DNA from: Blautia hominis
Lineage (GTDB): Bacteria; Bacillota; Clostridia; Lachnospirales; Lachnospiraceae
Assembly: GCA_002270465.1 (NCBI GenBank)
Contig: NQOF01000007.1
Span: 186,001 to 250,000 of the forward strand
DNA: 64,000 nucleotides
Reading direction: 5' to 3'
Shown here: in pieces, positions 15,170 to 24,425 of the stretch
Position numbering within the stretch: the first letter of the stretch is position 1
Layout of the letters: each line of letters starts with the position of its first letter
The notes under the pieces: model-generated
Told to the model about the DNA's origin: nothing
The model's input: the letters and a program-made list of their open reading frames with translations, nothing else
The model's database searches: none
Program-made: the position numbers and the translations under genes

Positions 15170-18100
15170 CTATGGATTTACATATACCGGTTTCATCAAC
15201 CCGTCTGCTCCGAATTCCACCCGGTCCATACAGGTCTCACGGTGATAGCCTTTTCCCTCCGGATAATCACTGAAAGGAGTGGCAAATCTATGATAAGCCA
15301 TGTAATAAGTATCTTCCCCGGACCCTTTGAAAATGCAGTGATGGCCTGTCCCCAGCACACCCGTCTCCGGCCTCTTCAAAAGCACGGGATACAGGTATTT
15401 CACAGGTCCGTACAGACTTTTTGAGATACCGTAGTTCACATGATAATCCTCACATCCGGTGTCCTCACACGACCAGGTAAAATGATAGATCCCCTGCCTT
15501 TTCAGAACGGTCACAGCCTCTCTGAAATCCTCTGCGCCCTCCAGGTTTTTCATGGTTTCCGGGCAGACATGGAGCAGGTCGTCACTTAACTTTACAATGG
15601 CCGGCTCCCCGTTTCCAAACAGCATATACACCTGCCCATCCTCTTCATAGATGGAAGGGTCTATCACCTGACTCATTTTTACCCCTGCGGCCTGCACCGT
15701 TTCAGGGGTCAGCAGAGGTTCCGGCTGTGCCAAAAAACCGGACACCGGGGAATCACTGACAGCTGCACCGATACAGGAGACACCATCCGGCCTTTTTGCG
15801 CAGAAATAATAATAAAACCGTCCATTCCGCTGAAAAACAGCCGGAGCCCAGGCCGAACCCACAGACCAGGGAACCTGCTCGGAAGCAACATCCAGTATGA
15901 TGCCCTCGTCCTTCCATTTTCTCAGATCTTTGGAGGAGAACACATGGAATTTTGTCCCTGACCAGTGTGAAAAACCGTCTGTTGTGGGATATAAATAGTA
16001 AGTCCCATTAAAGTTCAGCACATCCGGGTCTGCATAAAGCCCCGGAAGTACAGGATTTTGTCTGCCGTGCAGTCTTAAGATACAGATAGATTCCGGTTTT
16101 ATGTCAACTTCAAATCTGTTGCTCTCAAACGCGGCTGCCGTTACCTTGGGAGTCACCAGATCCGGGTGTTCAAACGTGTTTCTGTCCTCTCTCCCAAATC
16201 CATCCATTCTGTATAGGCTGCCTGCAAAACGGCTGTTTTCCTCACCCTCCAGGCATATCTGTACCTTCTGCTCCCGAGGCAGTACATTGACCAGTTTGAT
16301 GATCACATCTCCTGTGTCCTTTTCCAGGCTGCTGGTAATATAAACCGGCTCTGCCAGAACCCGAAGCACCTCTGTCTCCTGCTCCGGAACTCCGTCCACA
16401 AATGTCTCCACCCTTCTGCCCCGAACACGGATCTCCAGGTCGTAAGTCCTTCCCACTTCCACGCTGCGGGTCCGCTGGATCAAACAGGAATTTCTCCCAT
16501 TCACATCCTCACCGATGATGGAATCTTGATTGGCCCATCCGCCAATTTCCCAGAACAGGCGGTTTTTCTCATCCTGCTGCCCAAAACTTATGGTAAATCC
16601 CTTTTTGCCGCTCAACTCTCTGGCATGCAGATGAATGGTATAGTCTCTGCTGCTTACATCCATGAGCTTTTCCTTCGGTTTGTCAGGGTTCACCACTGTT
16701 TTCGGATATGTATACTGTTTCCCTGTCTCTTCCTCTGTGATCACGATATTGTCAAATACCACCTCGGATTCATTGGCTTCCAGGACAATGGATCCGGGAA
16801 GACTGTCCGGATACCTGCTCAGCATTACGGACGGACCCTTATCCTCAATTTCCTGCTGCAGCACCACATCCCCGTGATGGTTCATAAAAAGTTTCTGAAC
16901 ATAATAGCTGGGAGAAGGCACTGCCCTATGGTTATCCATCCATATCATATCCGGTTCCCAGTTTACATAATCCTTATGACAGAACAGCGGTGCATAGCAT
17001 GTCAGTTTTACTGCATGGGCTGCGTTCTGCATTCCCACCATAAAAGATGCTTCCGCCAATGCATTGAACCAGGTATTATCATGGGAAGCATACTCTCCCA
17101 GAAATACCTTAGGTCCATTCTCAGGAAATGCATCGTAGCGGTGGTGATGGGCGATAAACCATTCCGGGGACTGGTAATAATGTTCATCCACCAGATCAGC
17201 CCCCTCCTCTCTTGCGGACCGCCACCCTCTGTCGTATTCCCTGCCTGCCGCAAAGGGGCCGCTGGTGCCAATGATCCGTATCTCCGGATATTTCTCCCGG
17301 ATCGCCTTATGAAAAAGAGGGTACCGTTCAAAAAACGGCTCTCCCACCTCCTCATTACCGATACCGATATATTCCAAATGAAACGGTTCGGGATGTCCCA
17401 TTTTGGCCCGCCTGGCGCCCCAGAAAGAGTCTGCATCCCCATTGGCAAATTCGATCAGATCCAGTGCATCCCGGATATATCCTTCCAGTTCATCTCCCAC
17501 AGCCCCCTCGCGGGTATGGGGATTATAGCCCCCGGGAAGTACAGGAACAGGCTTTGCACCTAAATCTTCGCACAGCAGAAAATATTCATAATACCCCAGT
17601 CCCATGGTCTGGTTATATCCCCAGTTATTTCGGCAGGCAGGCCGGTTTTCCACAGGGCCGATGGTGTTCTTCCACCGGTACAGGCTGTCCCTGTCTTTGG
17701 CGTGCAGGGAACCGCCGTGGATCAGGCAGCCTCCGGGAAAACGCAGAAATTTAGGATGCATATCCTCCAGAAGCTGCGCCAGATCTCTGCGCAGGCCGTT
17801 CTTTCTGTTCTTATAGGTATGTCTTGGAAACAAAGACACAAAATCAAGTTCCACACATCCGCTTCCCTTTACTGTTACAGCCAGTCTTCCCTGCCTGTCA
17901 TCCATAGGCGCCTGCAGCGTAAGCTGGTATTTCTCCCAGTCTTCTGTCATATAAATACTTGCACAGGTATAGACCTGTCCATTTGCGGAGCGCAGGGAAA
18001 CTTCCAATCGCTCACAGTCTCCCCTCTCTTTTCTGGCATAACAAGTAAAGTCATAGGACTCATCTTTTTCAAAGGAGATTCCCTGCCCGAATCCCAGATT

Positions 18101-19333
18101 CCAGACACCGGTATCCTCCCCTGCCTCCGGTATTTCCATCACCAGATAATGGGGATTTTCAGGGAAAAGCCCATGTTCTTTTTCCACGCGGAGTTCTGTT
18201 TTCCCGCCCTTTTCAATCTTCTCCCAGGCCGTCAGTCCATGATACTCCGGGTTGTCTACAGAACAAAATTCAAAGGCACGGTTCTGAACCAGTTCCGCAT
18301 ATAATCCGCCGTCTGCCGCATGGTTCAGATCTTCAAAAAAGATGCCAAACAGGTCCTGCATCTCTGCTTTTTCTGCTTTTGTATTAATGTTTACCTTTAT
18401 ATCAGGTTCTGCATTTTTGCTGCCCCACCGCTCATACAAGCGCTGGTATTCACTTTCCTTCAGCACCAGCACAGACCCGTGGCGTTTGCAGACATTTCCC
18501 ATATCATAATCCGCTGCTTCAGCCACTTTAAAATCACCGTTTTCCAGACTTGTACAGATGAGGGGAAGGTATCCGAGTCCTTCTGCAAACCGGTCCACCA
18601 TAAGGCACCACTTCCCTTTTTCCCCCATGGGGAATGCCGCCGGACCCTCCACTCCCATCAGCGTGCGCAATTGTTCTGCACATACCTCCGTAAATTCTCC
18701 CTGCAGGCTTGTGCCTTTGTCCATGCGTATATTTTTATTGGTTTCATCCTTTGAGAATCGGTAGAAAACGCCTTCTTCCTCTATAATGGTGGTGTCTATT
18801 ACATGATGATCCCTCTCAATGTATTTTTCCGGTGCTGTGAACACCCTAAAATCTCTGGTGTAGGAACAATAAATTCTTTGTTTATGCGCTGAGTCCCCCG
18901 GCTCTTTTGTCATGGAGGCCCAGAATACAAGGTAGGATCCCTTCTCCGGATCGTAGATAGCCTCCGGCGCCCACGCACAGCCGGCCCCCGGGATTCCCGT
19001 CTCAAAACTCCAGGGTTCTGACCAGTGAAGCAGATCTTCAGAGCACCAGACAATGATCCGGGTACTCCCCTCTATCTGTGCTGCCGTCCAGCCTTTCTTG
19101 CTGGCAATCCTCAGATCTGTGGCAATGATATAAAACTTTCCATCTATGACAGACTTTATTATAAATGGGTCCCTGACTCCTTTTTCTCCGATCCCGGACC
19201 GGATCACCGGCCTGCCCTCATTCAAATCCTGCCAGTGCATCCCGTCTCTGCTTAGCGCAAAATACACCTGTTCTCCATCCGGAGACTCCCCTGTAAAATG
19301 TACAAATAAATAACCGTTTTCTCTCTGATCCAT
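15170..19333 (-). CDS. Three-domain GH43-GH51-GH43 arabinofuranosidase
   Basis: This 1387-residue protein is very large for a cytoplasmic glycosidase and has no signal peptide. Residues 1-310 form a GH43-like five-bladed propeller (EKGVRDPFIIK, CAWAPEAIYDP). Residues 312-1085 form a GH51 alpha-L-arabinofuranosidase: FGIFFEDLNHAADGG, a CBM4/9-like insert at 385-505, KFLRFPGGC, acid/base E661 in IGNEE, nucleophile E747 in FLGEYA, then a beta-sandwich with a laminin-G-like insert. Residues 1090-1387 form a second GH43 domain with D1102 (YADPDV), D1225 (VIDPS) and E1272 (FREAV). It should strip arabinose from arabinan or arabinoxylan fragments. The start ATG 19333 has AAGGAGGAAAAAACTGC upstream. 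A LacI-type operator overlaps its promoter. Confidence 0.9.
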   Translation of the reverse strand: MDQRENGYLFVHFTGESPDGEQVYFALSRDGMHWQDLNEGRPVIRSGIGEKGVRDPFIIKSVIDGKFYIIATDLRIASKKGWTAAQIEGSTRIIVWCSEDLLHWSEPWSFETGIPGAGCAWAPEAIYDPEKGSYLVFWASMTKEPGDSAHKQRIYCSYTRDFRVFTAPEKYIERDHHVIDTTIIEEEGVFYRFSKDETNKNIRMDKGTSLQGEFTEVCAEQLRTLMGVEGPAAFPMGEKGKWCLMVDRFAEGLGYLPLICTSLENGDFKVAEAADYDMGNVCKRHGSVLVLKESEYQRLYERWGSKNAEPDIKVNINTKAEKAEMQDLFGIFFEDLNHAADGGLYAELVQNRAFEFCSVDNPEYHGLTAWEKIEKGGKTELRVEKEHGLFPENPHYLVMEIPEAGEDTGVWNLGFGQGISFEKDESYDFTCYARKERGDCERLEVSLRSANGQVYTCASIYMTEDWEKYQLTLQAPMDDRQGRLAVTVKGSGCVELDFVSLFPRHTYKNRKNGLRRDLAQLLEDMHPKFLRFPGGCLIHGGSLHAKDRDSLYRWKNTIGPVENRPACRNNWGYNQTMGLGYYEYFLLCEDLGAKPVPVLPGGYNPHTREGAVGDELEGYIRDALDLIEFANGDADSFWGARRAKMGHPEPFHLEYIGIGNEEVGEPFFERYPLFHKAIREKYPEIRIIGTSGPFAAGREYDRGWRSAREEGADLVDEHYYQSPEWFIAHHHRYDAFPENGPKVFLGEYASHDNTWFNALAEASFMVGMQNAAHAVKLTCYAPLFCHKDYVNWEPDMIWMDNHRAVPSPSYYVQKLFMNHHGDVVLQQEIEDKGPSVMLSRYPDSLPGSIVLEANESEVVFDNIVITEEETGKQYTYPKTVVNPDKPKEKLMDVSSRDYTIHLHARELSGKKGFTISFGQQDEKNRLFWEIGGWANQDSIIGEDVNGRNSCLIQRTRSVEVGRTYDLEIRVRGRRVETFVDGVPEQETEVLRVLAEPVYITSSLEKDTGDVIIKLVNVLPREQKVQICLEGEENSRFAGSLYRMDGFGREDRNTFEHPDLVTPKVTAAAFESNRFEVDIKPESICILRLHGRQNPVLPGLYADPDVLNFNGTYYLYPTTDGFSHWSGTKFHVFSSKDLRKWKDEGIILDVASEQVPWSVGSAWAPAVFQRNGRFYYYFCAKRPDGVSCIGAAVSDSPVSGFLAQPEPLLTPETVQAAGVKMSQVIDPSIYEEDGQVYMLFGNGEPAIVKLSDDLLHVCPETMKNLEGAEDFREAVTVLKRQGIYHFTWSCEDTGCEDYHVNYGISKSLYGPVKYLYPVLLKRPETGVLGTGHHCIFKGSGEDTYYMAYHRFATPFSDYPEGKGYHRETCMDRVEFGADGLMKPVYVNP

Positions 19334-19372
19334 GCAGTTTTTTCCTCCTTACTCATGCCATATCCCGGTATT

Positions 19373-19388
19373 TTGAAATCGGTTTCAA
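19373..19388. promoter_or_regulatory. LacI-type operator 1
   Basis: TTGAAATCGGTTTCAA is a near-palindrome identical to the one at 29867-29882. It lies just downstream of the predicted minus-strand start site of the GH43-GH51 gene and upstream of the plus-strand GH2 promoter, so one repressor could control both. Confidence 0.75.
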
Positions 19389-19398
19389 ATTTTCTTTC

Positions 19399-19427
19399 AT
19401 TCTACTACACCCAGCGGACTTTTACAA
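19399..19427 (-). promoter_or_regulatory. Promoter of the GH43-GH51-GH43 gene
   Basis: On the minus strand, TTGTAA (19427-19422) and TAGAAT (19404-19399) are 17 bp apart. The start site would fall near 19392, directly before the operator at 19388-19373, as expected for steric repression. Confidence 0.6.
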
Positions 19428-19477
19428 TGCCTTTCGGGAAAAAGTCGCTGATTTACAATAAGTCTCTCCCAATTCCA

Positions 19478-19505
19478 TTGTTTTCCCCTGCCGTTTCCTT
19501 ATAAT
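19478..19505 (+). promoter_or_regulatory. Promoter of the GH2-MATE operon
   Basis: TTGTTT (19478-19483) and TATAAT (19500-19505) are 16 bp apart, 37 bp before the TTG start codon of the GH2 gene. Confidence 0.55.
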
Positions 19506-19541
19506 ATGTTTTAGCAGAAAAAGAAACTAGGAGGTATTCCA

Positions 19542-22007
19542 TTGAATACAACATTTTATCCCATAACACAAAGCTGCAGATTCCATCCGGGAGACTGCCC
19601 GGATGCATGGCAGGCATGGTATGATGACTCAGCCTGGGAGACGGTTTCGCTCCCTCACGACTGGTCGGTAACTCTTCCGTTCTCCAGAGAATATTCCAGT
19701 GGTACCGGATACCTGGCAGGCGGCATCGGATGGTATCGGTTCCGGATCACACCCCACGAATCCTGGAAAGGTAAAAGGCTGTCTCTGGCCTTTGACGGTG
19801 TCTATAAAAACAGCCGTGTCTGGTGCAACAGCTACTATCTGGGAAACAGGCCAAACGGATATATTTCCTTTACTTATGATATTACAGAGCAGTTTTGTTT
19901 TGACCGCGAAAACATCATCTGTGTCTGTGTAGACCACAGGGATATTGCGGATTCCCGCTGGTTCACCGGCTCCGGTATCACCCGAAAAGTACAGCTTCTA
20001 GTACAGGAGCCTGTGCATATGGTCCCTTACAGCGCGGCGTTTGAAACACCTGAGGTATCCCCTGAAAAAGCGATCTTTCGTGCATCCTGTGAGATAAAAA
20101 ATGATACCTTGCAGGATGTACGGGCCACCGTTACATTCAGGCTTTTGAGGACAGGATATGATGGTCTTGCTGCCAATGAAACACAGAGAGGGCAGGCCGT
20201 AACCAACCCTTCGGCTGCTTCCGGGGTGCAGGCCGAAGCTTCTGTCAATATGTGCTTCCCTGCCGGTACCGTATGCAAGGCTGAGGCTTCCCGTGTGGTA
20301 ACTGCCCCTGTCCTGTGGTCTCCGGATTCACCGGAATTATATACTTTGGAAACCTGGATCTGCCTGTCCGGTGAGTGTGCTCCGGAAGCTGACTGCACTA
20401 TAGGATACAGGATTGACACACGCAGCGTCGGATTCCGCAGTATCTGTTTTGATGCTGACAGAGGCTTTTTCTTAAACGGCACAAACACTCTGATAAAAGG
20501 AGTCTGCGTCCATCACGATGCTGGCTGTCTGGGTGCTGCCGTGCCCGCCGCAGTATGGCGCAGGCGCCTCAGAAAGTTAAAGGATATGGGATGCAATGCC
20601 ATACGGATGAGCCACAATCCCCATATGCCGGAACTTTATGACCTCTGCGATGCGATGGGTTTTCTTGTCATAGATGAAGCATTTGACGAGTGGGAAGGTC
20701 CCAAAAACAAATGGAGCACCGGACACAATGTGTATCCCCCAAAGCACCAGGGCTACTATCTGGAGTTTCCCCAGTGGCATAAAGAGGATCTGACAGCACT
20801 TGTGCGCCGTGACCGCTGCCATCCCTCTGTTATCATGTGGAGTATCGGCAATGAGATCGACTACCCCAATGACCCTTACTGCCACGCCTCTTTCACCACC
20901 ATGACAGGCAACAATGATGCGGATAAACCTGCGGAGGAACGGCAGTATAACCCCCAAAGGCCGGATGCCGGACGCCTGGCTGTGCTCGCACAAAAACTGT
21001 CCAAAATCGTGAAAGAAAATGATAAGACCCGTCCTGTCACCCTGGCTGCTGCTTTCCCGGAGCTGTCTTCGGGACTGGGCTTCCTGGACTCTGTGGATGT
21101 TGCCGGATATAACTACAAGGAACATCTCTATGAGGAAAGCCACCGCAGATTCCCCGGCAAACCATTTATCGGAAGCGAAAACGGTCACAGCCTGGAAGCG
21201 TGGAGAGCAGTGACGGATAAGCCCTGGATCTCAGGACAGTTTCTCTGGACCGGAATTGATTATCTGGGGGAAGCTAAAGGCTGGCCCATTCATGGCTCCG
21301 GTGCAGGGCTTCTGACACTTGCCGGATTTGAAAAACCGGGTTATTACCGCAGACAGAGTCTATGGTCCTCCAAGCCCATGATACATCTGTCCACTGCCCG
21401 GATGGACGCTGACCGGGGGGAATGGACCCCTGTTGCTGATACCTGGAACTACCCGGAAAAAGAAGAAGTGCTTATAAAGTGTTACACCAATCTGCCCCGG
21501 GCAGAAATATGGCTGAATGACAAGTGCCTGGGCACTTTTGAGAAAGATCCGGACGCGGATGCCATTACTCTTTCCGCTGCCTACACGCCCGGCACACTGA
21601 AAGCACTGGGAACCGCTTTGGATGGAACAAAAGTCTCACACACACTGATAACTACAGGCACTGCCTGCTGTGTATCCCTGCAATGTTTTGAGGACTCCCC
21701 GCATCCCGGCCCCCAGCCCGTGTTATATCAAATTGAGGCACTTATGAGAGATACCTGGGGCAATCCTGTCCTCTCCGACTCTTCCCTCCTGCATGTGACA
21801 GCAGATAACGGCAGAATATGCGGGCTGGAGAATGGAAACCTGGCGGATGTGACGGATTACAGCGCCCACTTCAGACGGGCATATTGCGGCAGATTATTAA
21901 TTTATGTAAACCATATCAATGAGGAAAAAGAAGTGACCATCACGGTTTCCGGTGACGCGGAGGCAAATATAAAACCAGCGGTCCTGATACTTCCTCCATT
22001 AAAGTGA
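19542..22007 (+). CDS. GH2 family glycosidase (beta-galactosidase-like)
   Basis: The 821-residue enzyme has an N-terminal galactose-binding-like sandwich (residues 1-160; LPHDWSV, GGIGWYRF, FDGVYKNSRVW), an immunoglobulin-like domain (165-300) and a TIM barrel (300-600). The acid/base is E438 in WSIGNEI and the nucleophile is near E546 in IGSENGHS. C-terminal sandwich domains resemble those of DUF4982-type GH2 enzymes. The start codon is TTG, fixed by AGGAGG 7 nt upstream and by the conserved N-terminus. There is no signal peptide. Beta-galactosidase or beta-glucuronidase activity cannot be separated by eye. A MATE transporter gene follows after 24 bp. Confidence 0.9.
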   Translation: MNTTFYPITQSCRFHPGDCPDAWQAWYDDSAWETVSLPHDWSVTLPFSREYSSGTGYLAGGIGWYRFRITPHESWKGKRLSLAFDGVYKNSRVWCNSYYLGNRPNGYISFTYDITEQFCFDRENIICVCVDHRDIADSRWFTGSGITRKVQLLVQEPVHMVPYSAAFETPEVSPEKAIFRASCEIKNDTLQDVRATVTFRLLRTGYDGLAANETQRGQAVTNPSAASGVQAEASVNMCFPAGTVCKAEASRVVTAPVLWSPDSPELYTLETWICLSGECAPEADCTIGYRIDTRSVGFRSICFDADRGFFLNGTNTLIKGVCVHHDAGCLGAAVPAAVWRRRLRKLKDMGCNAIRMSHNPHMPELYDLCDAMGFLVIDEAFDEWEGPKNKWSTGHNVYPPKHQGYYLEFPQWHKEDLTALVRRDRCHPSVIMWSIGNEIDYPNDPYCHASFTTMTGNNDADKPAEERQYNPQRPDAGRLAVLAQKLSKIVKENDKTRPVTLAAAFPELSSGLGFLDSVDVAGYNYKEHLYEESHRRFPGKPFIGSENGHSLEAWRAVTDKPWISGQFLWTGIDYLGEAKGWPIHGSGAGLLTLAGFEKPGYYRRQSLWSSKPMIHLSTARMDADRGEWTPVADTWNYPEKEEVLIKCYTNLPRAEIWLNDKCLGTFEKDPDADAITLSAAYTPGTLKALGTALDGTKVSHTLITTGTACCVSLQCFEDSPHPGPQPVLYQIEALMRDTWGNPVLSDSSLLHVTADNGRICGLENGNLADVTDYSAHFRRAYCGRLLIYVNHINEEKEVTITVSGDAEANIKPAVLILPPLK

Positions 22008-22031
22008 CAGAGATAGAAAGAAGGAAACTCC

Positions 22032-23408
22032 ATGAAATTCTTTCACTATGACAAAACCTTAAGCATTATGAAAACACCACAGGGCACCATGACCCTGTCC
22101 CGCATCTTCGTACCCTTTTTTACGGAAATGCTGCTTCTTAATATGATGGGCACCATCAACACCCTGATGCTCTCCCATTACTCAGATGATGCCGTGGCAG
22201 CCGTTGGCTCTGCCACCCAGCTTCTGGGAATGATACTCACCTTTTATACCGTGATCGGCACAGGCGCGTCCATAGTCATCAACCACAACCTGGGTGCTGA
22301 AAATACAGAAAAGGCTTCTGACGCTGCTTTTACCTCCATTATCTTGTGCGGCACATTAAGTTTGGTTCTGGGCACCTCTCTTTCCCTGGCAGCCAGGCCT
22401 CTTCTGGGCCTTATGCATCTGGAAGGGCAGGTTTTGGACTATGCAGTCACCTATTTCCGGATCGCTGTGCAGTTTTCATTTTTTCAGGCAGTGACATCCA
22501 GCGTCTCCGGCATTTTCAGAAGTTACGGGAAGCCTAAGATATCCGTCTGCGTGTCCCTGACCATGAACTGTATGAACGCCGCACTGGACTATCTGATCAT
22601 TTTCCGCCCGGTAGAACTTCCCCTTTCCGGGGTATCCGGCATTGCTGCCGCCTATGTATGCAGCCAGTTGTTCGGACTGCTCCTGATACTCACTTTCCTG
22701 CGGAAAATACCGCTGGGGCTGAATTTCAGAAAAAAAGGTCCCGCTTCATTGAAAATTGTCACAACTATGCTGAAGGTGGGCATCCCGGGAGGTGTCAGCA
22801 CCATTTCCTACAATCTTTCCCAGGTAGTCTCCACCTCCATCATTGCTATATTGGGGGTTGGTGCTATCTCCACTAAAATATATGTGTCCAACATTGTATT
22901 TTACGTGTATGTATTCGGCATGAGTCTGGGATTATCCACTTCCCTTATGATAGGGTGGCTCGCCGGAGCGGGTAAATATGAGCAGGCATACAAGTTAAAT
23001 CTTCAGAACCTGAAACTGACCATAGGCGCCAACGTGACCCTTTCCTTCCTGATCTTTCTTCTGGCAGAGCCTTTGCTTGGATGCTTTACCTCGGACCCCC
23101 AGATCATTGCCATGGGCAGGCATCTGATGCTCATTGATATCCTGGTAGAAACCGGCCGGGGATTCAACCATGTGGAAGAAAATTCCCTGCGCGGCGCCGG
23201 GGACGTGATCTATCCCATGACGGTATCTATGATATCCTGCTGGACCATGAGTATTCTCTTTTCCTATATTCTGGGAATCCGCATGGGACTTGGCCTTGCA
23301 GGGTGCTGGATCGCCTTTGCCATGGACGAATTTTTCCGCGGAACTGCCTATCTGATACGCTGGAGATCCAGAAAATGGACCGCAAAAACAGTCGCGGCCC
23401 ATGTCTAG
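22032..23408 (+). CDS. MATE family efflux transporter
   Basis: The 458-residue membrane protein has about 12 hydrophobic helices and the MATE hallmark start (TLSRIFVPFFTEMLLLNMMGTINTLMLSHYSDDAVAAVGSATQ). Its position 24 bp after the GH2 gene suggests one transcript. It may export a glycan-derived aglycone or sugar, or be a general drug/cation antiporter. The context is suggestive only. A perfect stem-loop terminator follows. Confidence 0.9.
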   Translation: MKFFHYDKTLSIMKTPQGTMTLSRIFVPFFTEMLLLNMMGTINTLMLSHYSDDAVAAVGSATQLLGMILTFYTVIGTGASIVINHNLGAENTEKASDAAFTSIILCGTLSLVLGTSLSLAARPLLGLMHLEGQVLDYAVTYFRIAVQFSFFQAVTSSVSGIFRSYGKPKISVCVSLTMNCMNAALDYLIIFRPVELPLSGVSGIAAAYVCSQLFGLLLILTFLRKIPLGLNFRKKGPASLKIVTTMLKVGIPGGVSTISYNLSQVVSTSIIAILGVGAISTKIYVSNIVFYVYVFGMSLGLSTSLMIGWLAGAGKYEQAYKLNLQNLKLTIGANVTLSFLIFLLAEPLLGCFTSDPQIIAMGRHLMLIDILVETGRGFNHVEENSLRGAGDVIYPMTVSMISCWTMSILFSYILGIRMGLGLAGCWIAFAMDEFFRGTAYLIRWRSRKWTAKTVAAHV

Positions 23409-23411
23409 TCA

Positions 23412-23448
23412 GCAAAACGGGAGCACCATACAGGCACTCCCGTTTTGC
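23412..23448. terminator. Bidirectional terminator
   Basis: GCAAAACGGGAG (23412-23423) pairs exactly with CTCCCGTTTTGC (23437-23448). It lies between the MATE gene and the convergent AraC gene. Confidence 0.8.
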
Positions 23449-23476
23449 AAAAATGATCAGCGTGACCGTCAGTTTT

Positions 23477-24421
23477 TTATTGCAAATTTCCGTTACCATC
23501 CTCACACTCTATCTCCCTCACCCCTGCCAAAGCCCCATACTGCCCCGGTGATATCCCGGTATACTTTTTAAACACCTTGCAAAAATACCCGTCATCCTTA
23601 AATCCCACCCGGTATCCCACGGCGGAGATCTTCATGGAAGTGGTAGCCAGCAGCTCCATGGCACGGTGTATGCGTATTTCATTCAGGCAGGCAAAGATGG
23701 TTTTTCCGATGTTCTTTTTAAATACCCGGTTCAGATAATCAAAATTACAGGAAAACTCCTCCTCAATTCCTGCACCTGATATCTGCCGGTGATAATTCTC
23801 ATTCAAATAATTCAAAAGCTCATGGACCCGGTGATAGGAGGATGGGATTCCGTGGGTGGGCCTGGCCGTCCAGGAAGACAAAGCCTCCCTGGAGATTGCC
23901 ACCAGGGCCTCCATAAAGCGGCACTCACACGCCACTTTATAATTCTCCATCTGGTTTCTATGCTGTTCCATGGCTTCCTGGATCAGCTGCAGCACCCGCA
24001 GATAGCCTCCCTTTCTGCCCAGAGAAACGTGCTTCGGCAGCCACAGGACGTCATCTCTGTACCGCTTATGGGAACCGCTGTCCTGCTGCAGGCAGGTTCC
24101 CCGGATCTGCAGAAGGTTCTCCATAAAACCCGGCTGCACCTCTCTTCTGTAGATCTGGGGATGGCGGAAATGGATATAAAAATACTCACACCCGGAGGCC
24201 TTCAGTCCTTCGTGCACAAAGTCCGTATCCAGCAGAAGTATATCTCCTTCCCTGAGTTCATATTCTTTTTCCTCTTCCCTCAGGTACAGCACCCCCTGCT
24301 TCATAATATACAGGATATATTCATCCGGCTGCCGCCTTCTGTGTACATAGGGCGGCTCCAGCACAGCTGTGTCCACCAGCCTGATCTGCGGCAGGATATT
24401 GGCATTTATTTCATAATACAT
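23477..24421 (-). CDS. AraC-family transcriptional regulator
   Basis: This protein of about 314 residues has a cupin sensor (residues 20-90; YILYIMKQGVLYLREEEKEYELREGDILLLDTDFVH) and a C-terminal AraC domain with DYLNRVFKKNIGKTIF and GYFCKVFKKYTGISPGQYG. ATG 24421 follows GGATGAAGAG; a GTG at 24445 would overlap the GH35 stop codon and lacks a good ribosome site. It is the last gene of the permease-binding protein-GH35 run and is probably a local activator. Confidence 0.88.
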   Translation of the reverse strand: MYYEINANILPQIRLVDTAVLEPPYVHRRRQPDEYILYIMKQGVLYLREEEKEYELREGDILLLDTDFVHEGLKASGCEYFYIHFRHPQIYRREVQPGFMENLLQIRGTCLQQDSGSHKRYRDDVLWLPKHVSLGRKGGYLRVLQLIQEAMEQHRNQMENYKVACECRFMEALVAISREALSSWTARPTHGIPSSYHRVHELLNYLNENYHRQISGAGIEEEFSCNFDYLNRVFKKNIGKTIFACLNEIRIHRAMELLATTSMKISAVGYRVGFKDDGYFCKVFKKYTGISPGQYGALAGVREIECEDGNGNLQ

Positions 24422-24425
24422 CTCT

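Noticed and set aside
16526-17563. 345-residue plus-strand frame inside the GH43-GH51-GH43 gene
   Set aside because: It is the complement of conserved GH51 motifs and has no independent protein features.
19373-19388. CcpA catabolite site (cre) instead of a dedicated LacI operator
   Set aside because: The core resembles cre, and CcpA is a LacI relative, but identical sites cluster around the local lacI gene and its likely targets; kept as an alternative to be excluded.
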